A stretch of 64,000 nucleotides of DNA from Pedobacter sp. KBS0701 (GTDB taxonomy: Bacteria; Bacteroidota; Bacteroidia; Sphingobacteriales; Sphingobacteriaceae). The stretch covers positions 186,001 through 250,000 of the forward strand of contig NZ_CP042171.1 of NCBI RefSeq assembly GCF_005938645.2. Reading direction: 5' to 3'. Under the pieces are notes generated by a model that saw nothing but the letters and a program-made list of their open reading frames with translations, was not told the DNA's origin and searched no databases. Shown in pieces: positions 25,593 to 35,054 of this stretch (the first letter of the stretch is position 1; every line of letters begins with the position of its first letter). The position numbers and the translations under genes are program-made.

Positions 25593-26324
25593 ATTTAAGT
25601 TAAGGTTTTTGAATGGCAGTTTACGCAACAACCAAGGTTTTATATTTCCCAAAGGCGTAAAATTTTTGAATTATAAAAATCTCCGGGCGTTAGCAATGAA
25701 ATTTTAATTTTTGTTGAGATTGATTAGGTTAGTTTTAACAACAGGAAATTTTTAGTCGGAATACCCTTTGCTACTCATACTGGACTTTTTCGGTTTTACT
25801 GCTGATCTTGGTAGACATTTTCGATTCATATCATATTTGGTTAGGTGATTACAGGGAAGTATTAGTAATTACGTCTGTAGTTCAAAAATAATATACAATC
25901 AGCCACGGGTGGGGTTGTAAATCAATCGATTTTGGGGGGTAAATCAATCATTTTATGTTATTTTAAATAACAAAGTATGCAAAGTGATTATATTCACATC
26001 GGCATTGGCCAGCTCCGAATTCATAATATTTATTTATTATTAAGAAATCAGCTTTTGTATCATTAGCTATTTGATACATAACGGGAGTTTAATTAACCAA
26101 CATATTATAAATCTTCAGCGATATATTAAAATATTTGAGTGTGTTTATTTAAATTTGAAGATAAATGTTATTTGTACGTTTATTTGTTTTTGATATAAAT
26201 TATTAATATTCAATTAGATATATTAATATTTTTCTAGCCAATTATTATTAGTCTATTAAAAAATCAGAATATAAATCATAGGGTAATTTTGTAAAAGCCT
26301 TATTGATCACACTCCAATTTAATT
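25593..26324. promoter_or_regulatory. 732-bp divergent AT-rich region with a -7 box at 26284-26291
   Basis: Between the divergent ricin-protease and GH43-GH43 genes. TAATTTTG at 26284-26291 matches the -7 consensus and would start transcription about 27 bases before the GH43 ATG. No TTTG at -33. The centre (26030-26280) is extremely AT-rich, with repeated ATATTAATATT-like tracts. No gene. Confidence 0.45.
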
Positions 26325-28268
26325 ATGAATTATTATATGAGATCTATTGTATTAATTATCGCTTTGATATTTGTTTTTTTTAAAGCTTTTTCACAAAAGG
26401 TAAAAAATCCAAATAAATTTGAAGGGTATCTTTTTGCCTATTTTGAAGGATCGGGGCCAGGCAATGGGCAGGAGCAACTTCGGTTTGCAGCCAGTGCCGA
26501 TGGCTTAAACTGGTCTGCACTGAACCAAAATGATCCGGTAATAAAATCTGATACCATTTCTCATTCTGGTGGCATCCGCGATCCGCACATCGTGAGAAAA
26601 GAAGATGCAAGTGGATTTTATATCACGGCAACGGATATGAACACCCATAAAAATGGCTGGGCCAGGAATACAGGAATAGTTATGTTGAAATCTTCAGATT
26701 TAGGTCGCTGGACCCATAGTGCTGTTGACCTGGCAAAGGAATATCCTGCAACTTTTGCGAAAGTGAAATGGGTGTGGGCTCCTCAAACGATTTATGATCC
26801 GATAGCAAAAAAATACCTGGTGTATTTTACCATCAGGTTTGAGGATGATGAAAAGCTTGATTTTTATTGCGCTTATGCTAACAAAGACTTTACAGGTTTT
26901 GAAAACAAGCCAACTTTAATGTTTAGCCCAAAATTTGGTGGCATTGATGGTGACATTATTTTTAAAGATGGGATATACCACTTTTTTTATAAAGGAAATA
27001 CTAAGGTAGGCGGAAAGGAAGTGAAAAATGGAATCCAGCAGGCCACTTCCCGATCATTAAAAGGGCCATGGTTAGAAGATTTTAAATACCTGGATGTTTA
27101 TGCCGGAACAAGTACTCCAGTAGAAGGATCAAGTATTTTTAAACTAAATGATTCTCCGGATTATGTACTGATGTATGACCTGTATACAAAAGGCAGATAT
27201 GAATACCAGAAGAGTACCGATCTGTTTAATTTTAGCGATGCTCCATTGTCATTTACCAAGAATTTTTTTCCTAGACATGGAAGTGTGATTGGGTTAACCG
27301 CCCAGGAAGCCTGCCAGTTGAATAGTATTTGGAAAGGTATTCCTGGTGAATTGCTTATTCCTAAACTTCCTGGCGATCGGTTTCAATTCGTTGCTGATGG
27401 AAACCCGATTATCACGCACCAATATACAGCAGATCCGGCAGCGATTGTAGATGAAGGAAAATTATGGCTATTTACCGGGCATGATGCAGGTGGAAAACAA
27501 AAAACTTTTAAAATGGAAGATTGGTCGGTTTTTTCAACAACTGATCTGAAAAACTGGACACAATACGCTGTTCCGCTTAAGCTCTCCGACTTTACGTGGG
27601 CAAAGGGCGGAGATGCTTATGCGGGACAGGTGATTAAGCGCAATGGCAAATACTATTGGTATATCAGCACCAATGCGCTAGGCATAGGTGTTGCGGTTTC
27701 AGATCAAGCTGAAGGTCCGTATATAGATGCGCTTGGAAAGCCTTTGCTAACCAATAAGGATTGTTATGACTCCAAAAACTATTGGGCGTGTATTGATCCA
27801 ACAGTTTTTGTGGATAAGAAAGGGCAGGGCTGGATATTTTGGGGAAATAGTGAGTGTTACTATGCAAAATTAAAGGAAAATATGATCGAAATTGATGGTG
27901 CTGTAAAAAGGATCAATTTTGAAGGTTTTAATTTTACCGAAGCGCCATGGATACATGAGGAAAAGGGACTTTATTATCTGTCTTATGCTACTGGTTTCCC
28001 TGAAAAAATAGCCTATGCAACGAGTAAGTCTCTTGAAGGTCCATGGAAATATCAGGGTATTTTGAATGAAATTGCCGGAAATAGCGATACCAATCATCAA
28101 GCTATCGTTGAGTTTAAAAACAAATGGTATTTCTTTTATCACAATGGGGCCATACAGCCGGGGGGTGGAAGCAATAACAGATCGGTTTGTGTAGATGAAA
28201 TTTTTTACAATAAAGATGGAACGCTTAAAAGAATAATGATGACGAGTGAGGGAGTAGGGGAGAGATAG
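26325..28268 (+). CDS. tandem GH43-GH43 fusion, secreted
   Basis: 647 residues with a signal peptide ending AFSQ. Two five-bladed propeller GH43 domains are joined: domain 1 about 30-325 and domain 2 about 345-640. Each appears to keep the family triad. Domain 1 has Asp86 (GGIRDPH), Asp208 (GGIDGD) and Glu267 (PVEGSS). Domain 2 has Asp370 (TADPAA), Asp491 (CIDPTVF) and Glu539 (FTEAPW). GH43 enzymes cleave alpha-L-arabinofuranosides, beta-xylosides or beta-1,3-galactans; the specificity of each half cannot be read here. Probably periplasmic. Monocistronic, ending before a terminator. Confidence 0.85.
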   Translation: MNYYMRSIVLIIALIFVFFKAFSQKVKNPNKFEGYLFAYFEGSGPGNGQEQLRFAASADGLNWSALNQNDPVIKSDTISHSGGIRDPHIVRKEDASGFYITATDMNTHKNGWARNTGIVMLKSSDLGRWTHSAVDLAKEYPATFAKVKWVWAPQTIYDPIAKKYLVYFTIRFEDDEKLDFYCAYANKDFTGFENKPTLMFSPKFGGIDGDIIFKDGIYHFFYKGNTKVGGKEVKNGIQQATSRSLKGPWLEDFKYLDVYAGTSTPVEGSSIFKLNDSPDYVLMYDLYTKGRYEYQKSTDLFNFSDAPLSFTKNFFPRHGSVIGLTAQEACQLNSIWKGIPGELLIPKLPGDRFQFVADGNPIITHQYTADPAAIVDEGKLWLFTGHDAGGKQKTFKMEDWSVFSTTDLKNWTQYAVPLKLSDFTWAKGGDAYAGQVIKRNGKYYWYISTNALGIGVAVSDQAEGPYIDALGKPLLTNKDCYDSKNYWACIDPTVFVDKKGQGWIFWGNSECYYAKLKENMIEIDGAVKRINFEGFNFTEAPWIHEEKGLYYLSYATGFPEKIAYATSKSLEGPWKYQGILNEIAGNSDTNHQAIVEFKNKWYFFYHNGAIQPGGGSNNRSVCVDEIFYNKDGTLKRIMMTSEGVGER

Positions 28269-28436
28269 TTTAAAAATTAACGCAGAATATCACTTTAATG
28301 GCACTTGTAGCCAGTGTGACATCACTAGGAAAAGAGTAATTTATTAGTGGTCTGTGTTACACCAACTCCTGGGAAGAAGTGATGGTGCGGGTCAGACTAA
28401 GGTACTTCGAAATAAATATCAAAACGATATAAGAAA

Positions 28437-28472
28437 TGCCTGGATTATGAAGACGATCCAGGCACTTTTTTG
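28437..28472 (+). terminator. rho-independent terminator between convergent genes
   Basis: TGCCTGGAT pairs with ATCCAGGCA around a 10-base loop, then CTTTTTT. The T-tract is on the plus strand, serving the GH43-GH43 gene. It also lies just past the stop of the convergent minus-strand gene and may act in both directions. Confidence 0.85.
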
Positions 28473-28486
28473 TTAGGTCGAAACCA

Positions 28487-30343
28487 CTATTTTATGGTCA
28501 AATTAACAGTGAAGGTAGCGGTCACTTTACTGCCGGAAGCTAACGTGTATACCAATGCCTGTTTCATGATATACTTATCGCTTATATTGACACGGTTGGG
28601 ATACTGACCAGCGCTCAGCTTAAAATTTTGTGCATCAAATTCGCAAAACACACGTGAATTAGCTGAACTGTAGCCAACTACATAACCATTGGCATCAAAC
28701 CACTGGCCGTAGCCATTAGCTGTTAGGGTAGCGTTCAGGTTGTTATTAGGTTCAAGTGCATAAAATTTAATGTCGGTGCCTATTTTGTTGATAATATCTT
28801 GCTTAGGTAATTGAAAGGCAGAAACCAGTTTAGTAATATCAATTTCGGCTGTGGCATAATCGTAAGAAGTGGTACTCCGGTTTACTTCAAGATCGTAAGC
28901 AAAGGCAATATCTTTAGGTGCCTGATTATTGTACCCTGGTAAACTGGTGTTCTGAAATTTTACTTTGTATGGCCATTGTTCATCATTGGTATTGTTATCA
29001 TCCCAGGCATGCGGATTGTATTGAGTAGGGGCACCAGTAACTACAAACCAAAGTCGGCTGCAATTGACCGGAATAGTAAAGGTTGCATTTCCAGAGGCAC
29101 TTGTGAACATGGTGCTGTAGCTTCGGGTACCATTTGTTGACAAGGCAACGAAACCATACCTCCATCCGGCTTTGCTGGCATCTACCTGGTTATAGCCCGA
29201 AGCATTTGGTAAGCCTTGAAACGCAGCTGTAACAATTGTGCCTGCAGCAGGCACCTCTAGGGGCACAACATTGTAACCGGTTGTTTGCGGGCAAAAGCTT
29301 GGGTCAGGCTGAAAAGAACCATCGTTCATCAGGTTCATTTTATAATGATGCGCACCAATTTTGCTTGCCCCCAGCGTGCGGATGTTATCAATATCCCAGG
29401 TTACAAATTTAGTTGCAGCATCATATAATTCATCGTTTAGCTGGCTCACTGAAAGACCGTATAAACGTTGATAAACCTGAATAGGGTCTTCGTAGCTCTG
29501 CGCCGCCCGCCATATTTTGCCGATAACGGTAATGCCTCTTTTTTGCGCCCAGTATTGATGGATCATATAGTTGGAGTACCGGTAATCTTCGTGGATAAGG
29601 TGTTTTTGGTAATTATCCAGGTAAGCATCAAACCAGCCACCAAAAATTTCATTAGGGTAAGAGGTAAAAGCTTGCCATTGTGCCGTTTGTTCCCAAAAGG
29701 CATTTCCCCCTGCTCCATTGCCTCCAAAACCCCACCTGAAGCCATGAGACGTACCTAAATCACCGGATACCTGGTATTGAAAACTGTGGCCAATCTCATG
29801 CGCTATTGTACCACCTACCGGCTGGCAGGTTTGCGGACTTATCCATAATGCACCAATGGTATCGTCGTATCCTGAACCAGTTGCACGCCAGCCATCCTCA
29901 TAATATAAAAAGATGATCAATTTGTATTTGTCCAATTTTGAAGTTCCGTTTCCAACAGTGACAAATTTCAACGTATTCACATTCAGGTTGTAAAATGATT
30001 CGGCCTTGGCCAGCAGATCATCAATATCTACGCGGTATTTTGAATCTACATTTGAGGCGGATGGATTGTTACTGCCATATCCTTTTCCCCAGAACAGTAT
30101 AAAGTGATCGGATTGCTTAGAACGGGCATAACACCATTCGCTTTCGGTAGCGTTCCAATCCATATTCTGCATGGATTGTGGTTTATAAATCTGCAGGTTG
30201 GTTGCCGTTAGCGTACTTGTTTCGTTTGATAGCGGATCCTGTGCTATCTCAGCCTTCTTACAGGCGGTAAAGTTTAATAATAAGAGTAAAGAAAATACGG
30301 CACTGATTCGCCAATGCAGCATTAATTTTGATAAGTAGTTCAT
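28487..30343 (-). CDS. secreted HExxH protein with DUF6055-like and DUF4859-like regions
   Basis: 618 residues from the ATG at 30343. Lipoprotein signal ending LNFTACKKAE. Residues about 60-340 resemble the DUF6055-type family and contain H182-E-I-G-H186 in TIAHEIGHSFQYQ, a zinc-peptidase motif, followed by an aromatic-rich segment. About 350-450 is a beta-sandwich. The C-terminal 150 residues resemble DUF4859. Activity unproven, but the HExxH after a hydrophobic helix is characteristic of metallopeptidases. Surface lipoprotein at the edge of PUL 1, convergent with the GH43 fusion gene. Confidence 0.75.
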   Translation of the reverse strand: MNYLSKLMLHWRISAVFSLLLLLNFTACKKAEIAQDPLSNETSTLTATNLQIYKPQSMQNMDWNATESEWCYARSKQSDHFILFWGKGYGSNNPSASNVDSKYRVDIDDLLAKAESFYNLNVNTLKFVTVGNGTSKLDKYKLIIFLYYEDGWRATGSGYDDTIGALWISPQTCQPVGGTIAHEIGHSFQYQVSGDLGTSHGFRWGFGGNGAGGNAFWEQTAQWQAFTSYPNEIFGGWFDAYLDNYQKHLIHEDYRYSNYMIHQYWAQKRGITVIGKIWRAAQSYEDPIQVYQRLYGLSVSQLNDELYDAATKFVTWDIDNIRTLGASKIGAHHYKMNLMNDGSFQPDPSFCPQTTGYNVVPLEVPAAGTIVTAAFQGLPNASGYNQVDASKAGWRYGFVALSTNGTRSYSTMFTSASGNATFTIPVNCSRLWFVVTGAPTQYNPHAWDDNNTNDEQWPYKVKFQNTSLPGYNNQAPKDIAFAYDLEVNRSTTSYDYATAEIDITKLVSAFQLPKQDIINKIGTDIKFYALEPNNNLNATLTANGYGQWFDANGYVVGYSSANSRVFCEFDAQNFKLSAGQYPNRVNISDKYIMKQALVYTLASGSKVTATFTVNLTIK

Positions 30344-30857
30344 TGTTTTAGGATTAGTTGATGTATTCAGCAAATTAACCAGAAAACCAACATTATAAAT
30401 TCCAGGTTTTTATCCGGAAACAACTGATATTTAACCTGATATCATCAGCATGATGACTTATTTATGTTTGTCCGGTCAGATCACTTGAGGGCAGTAAATT
30501 TGAAATACGGTTTATTTGCACGGCAGAATGCCTCAAAAGGAATAAGTAAAATGTTTAAGCAAAGCCGGATTAATAAGAAAATCCCCGGAATCTTCGAAAA
30601 ACATCATTTACTCGCATTGCCCCCCGGCTTTCCTACAGATTCTATTAAAAACAGAAAGGACTATAACAGGAAGCATACATCTTATTTTTTGGTTTACCGT
30701 GTTGTGGACGGGTTATGCAGCGAACTAAAGATCGAATAAAGATGGCTTAAAGAAAATGGGCCACATCATTTATGCTAATCTATTTTCATATTTGAGTTTT
30801 CTATGCTTTCTGAGTTTTAGCATAGCTATTAATAAAAGCCAAGTATTGCTTAACTCA
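30344..30857. other. 514-bp gap between the HExxH gene and the carbamoyltransferase
   Basis: A plus-strand 91-codon frame (30464-30739) has no signal, domain or promoter and is not called. A perfect CTATGCT/AGCATAG hairpin lies at 30801-30825, downstream of the carbamoyltransferase operon but without a T-tract on that strand. Otherwise nothing recognised. Confidence 0.5.
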
Positions 30858-32618
30858 TTAAAGCCCAATCTTTTTTTTATCGATCAGTAAACCTTCGATT
30901 GCCAGAATATCAATTTCTGTATTTAAAAAGCAGCATATTGCATCTTCAGGACTAGAGGCTATGGGTTCGTTCATTACATTTAAGGAGGTGTTAATCACTG
31001 CAGGGCATCCCGTAAGGTTGTAAAAAGCGGTGATTACCTGATGAAAATCAGGATGATGCACCTGGTTGACAATCTGAACCCGGGCCGTTCCATCAACATG
31101 TACCGCTCCTGGAATTAAAACTGCATGGGATGCCTGATGGCCATTGCTATTATCTGAATAGTTTTCTGTAAATAGCATATAGCGGTTTTTTGAGCCTTCA
31201 CCAAAATATAAATCTGCGAATTCATCCAAAATAGCCGGGGCAAACGGACGGAAGGACTCCCTTAACTTAATTTTTGCATTAAGTATGGCTTTCATCTCAC
31301 TGTTTCTAGGGTCTGCGAGAATGCTGCGGCAACCCAGTGCTCTTGGCCCAAACTCTGTTCTTCCTCTGAAATAGGCGATTACTTTGCCTTCGGCTAAGTA
31401 ACCTGCTATTTTACGATAATAAAGTTCATGCTCAACTTTTTCATAATTCAGGCCATAGGCAGAGAGTGCTTTGATCACTTCGTTCAGGGTATAGCTTGGA
31501 CCTAAAAGTGATTGTTTCATTCCATCTGCCTGCGGATCAACATTTCTAACTCCAGATAAATGCGTATAGTATACGCTGTAAGCGGCACCTATCGCGCCAC
31601 CAGCATCTCCTGCTGCAGGTTGTACCCAAACCTGTTTGAAACCAGAATGTTGTCTGATGGCTGAATTTACGATGCAGTTCAGCGCAACTCCTCCTGCAAT
31701 ACAAAGATTATCTATTGCAAATTCCCTGTAAAGACTTTGAGTCAGTTTAATCATGATCTCTTCAGTCACTTTTTGTATGGAGCTTGCAATATCTTTATGA
31801 AATGCCAAAAGTGCTTCGCCTTTCGCTCTGGGTGGATGGCCAAAAAGTTTGTTGAATTTTTTATTGGTCATTTTCAGTCCCGTACAGTAATCAAAATAAT
31901 CCATGTTAAGGCGGAAAGAACCATCTGCTTTAATATCAATCAAATGATCATAAATCAGTTGTTTATATACCGGTGTACCGTAAGAAGCTAAACCCATTAC
32001 TTTATATTCGTCAGAATTGACTTTGAAACCTAAATAATAGGTGAAGGCAGAATATAACAGTCCGATGGAGTTAGGAAAATTTATTTCTTTTTTTAAAGTC
32101 AGTTGTGCTGAACTTCCTAATGAAACGGTTGTTGTAGCCCATTCGCCAACACCATCTACAGTTAATACCACGGCCTGTTCAAATGGACTGGGGTAAAAGG
32201 CGGAGGCCGCATGGGCATGGTGGTGATCGGCAAACAGGATGGTGCGCGATTTTTCCCAGTTGGGATCTATAGTATTAAGCGCCCTGGCTATATTTTTTTT
32301 GATGAATAGTTTATCCTTTAACCATATTGGCATCGATTTTAGGAAAGATTTTAATCCCCGGGGTGCAAAATTGACATAAGTTTCGAGCAAACGCTCAAAT
32401 TTCAAAAATGGCTTTTCGTAAAATACAACATGATCTACTTCTGCCAGAGAGATGTTGGCAAATTTAAGGCAGAATTTTATCGCTTCTGCAGGGAATGACT
32501 CATCATTTTTAATCCTGGAGAAACGTTCCTCCTGCGCCGCAGCAATAATTTCTGCATTCTTCAAGAGGCATGCTGCGCTGTCATGATAATAAGCAGAAAT
32601 ACCAAGAATATAGCCCAT
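30858..32618 (-). CDS. O-carbamoyltransferase, NodU/CmcH/TobZ/SxtI family
   Basis: 586 residues from the ATG at 32618 (MGYILGISAYYHDSA); an in-frame ATG 18 codons upstream is poorer and would overlap the DUF5989 gene. The N-terminal Kae1-like domain (about 1-345) has HHHAHAASAF, VDGVGEW and IAGGVALN. The C-terminal YrdC-like domain (about 380-580) has GRTEFGPRALGCRSILADPR, ESFRPFAP and NTSLNV. The family carries out ATP-dependent transfer of carbamoyl phosphate to a hydroxyl of a sugar or natural product. Last of four tightly packed genes, 13 bases after the DUF5989-like gene. Acceptor unknown. Confidence 0.93.
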   Translation of the reverse strand: MGYILGISAYYHDSAACLLKNAEIIAAAQEERFSRIKNDESFPAEAIKFCLKFANISLAEVDHVVFYEKPFLKFERLLETYVNFAPRGLKSFLKSMPIWLKDKLFIKKNIARALNTIDPNWEKSRTILFADHHHAHAASAFYPSPFEQAVVLTVDGVGEWATTTVSLGSSAQLTLKKEINFPNSIGLLYSAFTYYLGFKVNSDEYKVMGLASYGTPVYKQLIYDHLIDIKADGSFRLNMDYFDYCTGLKMTNKKFNKLFGHPPRAKGEALLAFHKDIASSIQKVTEEIMIKLTQSLYREFAIDNLCIAGGVALNCIVNSAIRQHSGFKQVWVQPAAGDAGGAIGAAYSVYYTHLSGVRNVDPQADGMKQSLLGPSYTLNEVIKALSAYGLNYEKVEHELYYRKIAGYLAEGKVIAYFRGRTEFGPRALGCRSILADPRNSEMKAILNAKIKLRESFRPFAPAILDEFADLYFGEGSKNRYMLFTENYSDNSNGHQASHAVLIPGAVHVDGTARVQIVNQVHHPDFHQVITAFYNLTGCPAVINTSLNVMNEPIASSPEDAICCFLNTEIDILAIEGLLIDKKKIGL

Positions 32619-32631
32619 GCTGCTTACCTGA

Positions 32632-32781
32632 TTAGAATAAACTGTAAATAAATGGGGCCAATACTGAGCCATGCGCTGCTACCAGAACTAAACCCAATGC
32701 AATCAGGATGATAAATAAGGGCCATAACCAGTATTTTTTGCGCTGGGTTAAGAAATGGAAAAATTCGAGCAGTGTATTCAT
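32632..32781 (-). CDS. DUF5989-like (SxtK-like) 49-residue membrane protein
   Basis: Reads MNTLLEFFHFLTQRKKYWL and continues to FIYSLF, then TAA. It has one membrane helix (about 18-36), a basic QRKKYW segment before it and the APFIYSLF tail I recall as diagnostic of DUF5989. Start at 32779-32781, stop at 32632-32634. It fits exactly between SxtJ-like (11 bases upstream) and carbamoyltransferase (13 bases downstream), a partnership seen in many genomes and in cyanobacterial saxitoxin clusters (sxtI, sxtJ, sxtK). Short enough to be skipped by length filters. Role unknown, perhaps holding the enzyme at the membrane. Confidence 0.85.
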   Translation of the reverse strand: MNTLLEFFHFLTQRKKYWLWPLFIILIALGLVLVAAHGSVLAPFIYSLF

Positions 32782-32792
32782 GTATTTATAAT

Positions 32793-33176
32793 TTAGAACT
32801 GTTGATTAAATGAGCCCATTGCCCGGCCTGATACTTCTTCCCAATAAGAAGCTAACTGCTTATTCTTTTTTGTTTTTAAACTGTGCTTTTTAAACAGGCG
32901 TAGTAAAAAGGCAATAGGGGTTAGGATAAAGATAAATACCAGGGATAATAAAATTGTGCCATTAACCATTCCCAGAAAATTACCAACTTTTAACCATATT
33001 GTTCTTATGGGGTCAAGGCATCGAGGAGCGAAGATAGCCGTTATGATTAACCCTACAGATAGTAACAGTATGATGTACTGTGGGTAGGTTTCTTTCCAAA
33101 AAATAAGGCAAAGTAAAATACCTGTGGCGCCTACAATAAATCCGAATTTCCTGTTTTCTAATTTTTTGTTGCTCAT
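32793..33176 (-). CDS. SxtJ-family membrane protein
   Basis: 127 residues from the ATG at 33176 (MSNKKLENRKFG); longer in-frame starts would run into the preceding gene. Three or four hydrophobic helices at about 12-28, 31-50 and 64-94, with the SxtJ-like pattern: RKFGF at the start, a central WLKVGNFLGMVNGTILL and a following RLF. Function unknown, but conserved beside NodU/CmcH-type carbamoyltransferases. One base separates its ATG from the stop of the SGNH gene, so translation is coupled. Confidence 0.85.
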   Translation of the reverse strand: MSNKKLENRKFGFIVGATGILLCLIFWKETYPQYIILLLSVGLIITAIFAPRCLDPIRTIWLKVGNFLGMVNGTILLSLVFIFILTPIAFLLRLFKKHSLKTKKNKQLASYWEEVSGRAMGSFNQQF

Positions 33177-33177
33177 G

Positions 33178-35001
33178 TTACCTGTTTTTTTTCTTCCTAT
33201 ATTTTGCTGCTGCTTCATCGGCCCTGAGTTGATGATAATAGCTTGCAATCAATTCATTGATGTTATCAGATGGCTTATCTTTTTTGAGTTTGATGATGTT
33301 TTTCACTATTTCTGCTTTTTGTGCATCCAGGTAGGATTGCTGACCGGAGTGCTTTAGTATATCATCATATTGCAATGCTTTCTCAGGGAGATCTGATTTA
33401 AAATAAAACAAGAAAAGATTATTTGCATTCCCGCTTGTTGGTTCAAGGTCATAAGCTTTTTTGAAATAAAATTCAGCGGTTTCCAGGTCTGCCAGTTCAA
33501 AACCTAAACGGCCTGCGTAAGTGTAATAACTGGTTTGGTAAGGATTTTCCAGCAGCACAGCTTCGGTAACCTTTAAGGCTTTTTGTTTGTCGCCATTGGC
33601 CATAGCAGCTTTATACAGTTCGTCCATTGCTGTTCTCCAGGTAATCCTGTCTACAGCCAGTGCTCCTGCAAGTTGTTCATCTATCGAATTTCCACGGTTG
33701 TAAGTAGCTGTTATGGGCTCATTAAAGGGCCAACCCGAACGGAGCATCATAATCTGATATGCACCATATAACGAATCTACTTTGGTAACGGGCATATTAA
33801 CCAACAATTGTGCGAACGACATTTCACCCTGTTTTTTTGCCGGTATTAAATTTCTGTTGTTAATCTGTTGATAAAAAGCTTCGCTCATGATTGCGTAACC
33901 CAATAAATTTGGATGAACGTGCTCTAAAATGGTTTCTTTACCAATTATTCCATCAACCTCATTTTTCTCAAACAAGGCACGGGTATCTGCCAGATAAATA
34001 CCAGGGTACTGCTTGCACAGCTTTCTAATGATTTGGTTGAAGACTTCCGGCGCCCTGAAGCGCAGCTGATCATACTCTTTAGCCAAAACAAAATTTATTT
34101 TTGCGGCTTTAAAATCACCATTTACATATAGTTTTTTGCCATTCGTGTATTGCTTTTGAGCTGAAAATTTGCCTGCACTTATAAATGGTTTAAGATCTTT
34201 TTCGTTACTTACCAGCGTACTGATTACTGTTGTGATATGTTTTTTTGATAATAACTGGCACAATTCGTTCATATTACTGTTAAACTGAGCTATACCACGG
34301 TTAAAATCGGCAGATTGATAAGGTATCTGCTGGTTGGTTACCATACGTTTCATCAGGTTTTCCCGCTTATCAATTCTTTTTCCAAAAAGTTTTGCAATAG
34401 CCTCAATAATGCGGTCTGACAACTGTACCAACTTCAGTTCACGCAGTTTAATCACCAGTTTTATCCAGGTGCTATTGCCCTTGATCTGGCTGGTAGAGCC
34501 AATACCCAGAGCGCCGTAATACTCATTATGCCCGGTATATACCAACACCAGATCTGGTTCATAACTAACAATTTGTTTTGCAAAATCTAATACCGTGTAC
34601 GAATTTACCGCGGTAAGTGAAACATTAATCACTTCAAAGTTCAGGCTGGGATATTGGTGCATCAGCCGGTATTGCAACCACCTGTGAAATGATCCATTAT
34701 GCATGTATGGGTAGCCGGCAGTAGTCGATTCGCCTATCACAAATATTCTAAAGGTATTTTTGGATTTTACGATGCCAAATCGTTCGCGGTTACCCTGGGT
34801 TGCATTGGCACTGGTAGAAAAAAACTTATAAGAGGCGGTAGGGTTCATCATCATGTACCCCTCCTGATCTGGATCTTTAATAAACAATGATGGATCAAAA
34901 CCATAATTGAAAAATCTCAAAAGGATTTCGATGAAGCATAAAAATACCAATGGCAGCGACAATGCCGCTGCCTTAAAGTATATTTCTTTTCCCTTGCTCA
35001 T
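33178..35001 (-). CDS. membrane-anchored SGNH/GDSL hydrolase with C-terminal TPR
   Basis: 607 residues. One N-terminal membrane helix (about 11-31), then an SGNH hydrolase domain (about 80-385). The block I nucleophile Ser92 lies in IGESTTAGYP, block III is GHNEYYG, and the catalytic His lies in EHVHPNLLGY. TPR-like helices follow (about 475-560, YYTYAGRLGFELADLETAEFYF). Such proteins act on acyl esters of glycans, or as acyltransferases. First of the SGNH/SxtJ/DUF5989/carbamoyltransferase set and only 53 bases after GH31, so probably co-transcribed with PUL 2. Confidence 0.88.
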   Translation of the reverse strand: MSKGKEIYFKAAALSLPLVFLCFIEILLRFFNYGFDPSLFIKDPDQEGYMMMNPTASYKFFSTSANATQGNRERFGIVKSKNTFRIFVIGESTTAGYPYMHNGSFHRWLQYRLMHQYPSLNFEVINVSLTAVNSYTVLDFAKQIVSYEPDLVLVYTGHNEYYGALGIGSTSQIKGNSTWIKLVIKLRELKLVQLSDRIIEAIAKLFGKRIDKRENLMKRMVTNQQIPYQSADFNRGIAQFNSNMNELCQLLSKKHITTVISTLVSNEKDLKPFISAGKFSAQKQYTNGKKLYVNGDFKAAKINFVLAKEYDQLRFRAPEVFNQIIRKLCKQYPGIYLADTRALFEKNEVDGIIGKETILEHVHPNLLGYAIMSEAFYQQINNRNLIPAKKQGEMSFAQLLVNMPVTKVDSLYGAYQIMMLRSGWPFNEPITATYNRGNSIDEQLAGALAVDRITWRTAMDELYKAAMANGDKQKALKVTEAVLLENPYQTSYYTYAGRLGFELADLETAEFYFKKAYDLEPTSGNANNLFLFYFKSDLPEKALQYDDILKHSGQQSYLDAQKAEIVKNIIKLKKDKPSDNINELIASYYHQLRADEAAAKYRKKKNR

Positions 35002-35054
35002 GTTTTATTTAGCGGACAAGTGTTTTTACAACATTCATTGCATCAATTTCTGGC

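Noticed and set aside
30464..30739. 91-codon plus-strand frame in a gap
   Set aside because: No promoter, signal, membrane segment or recognised motif; plausible chance frame.
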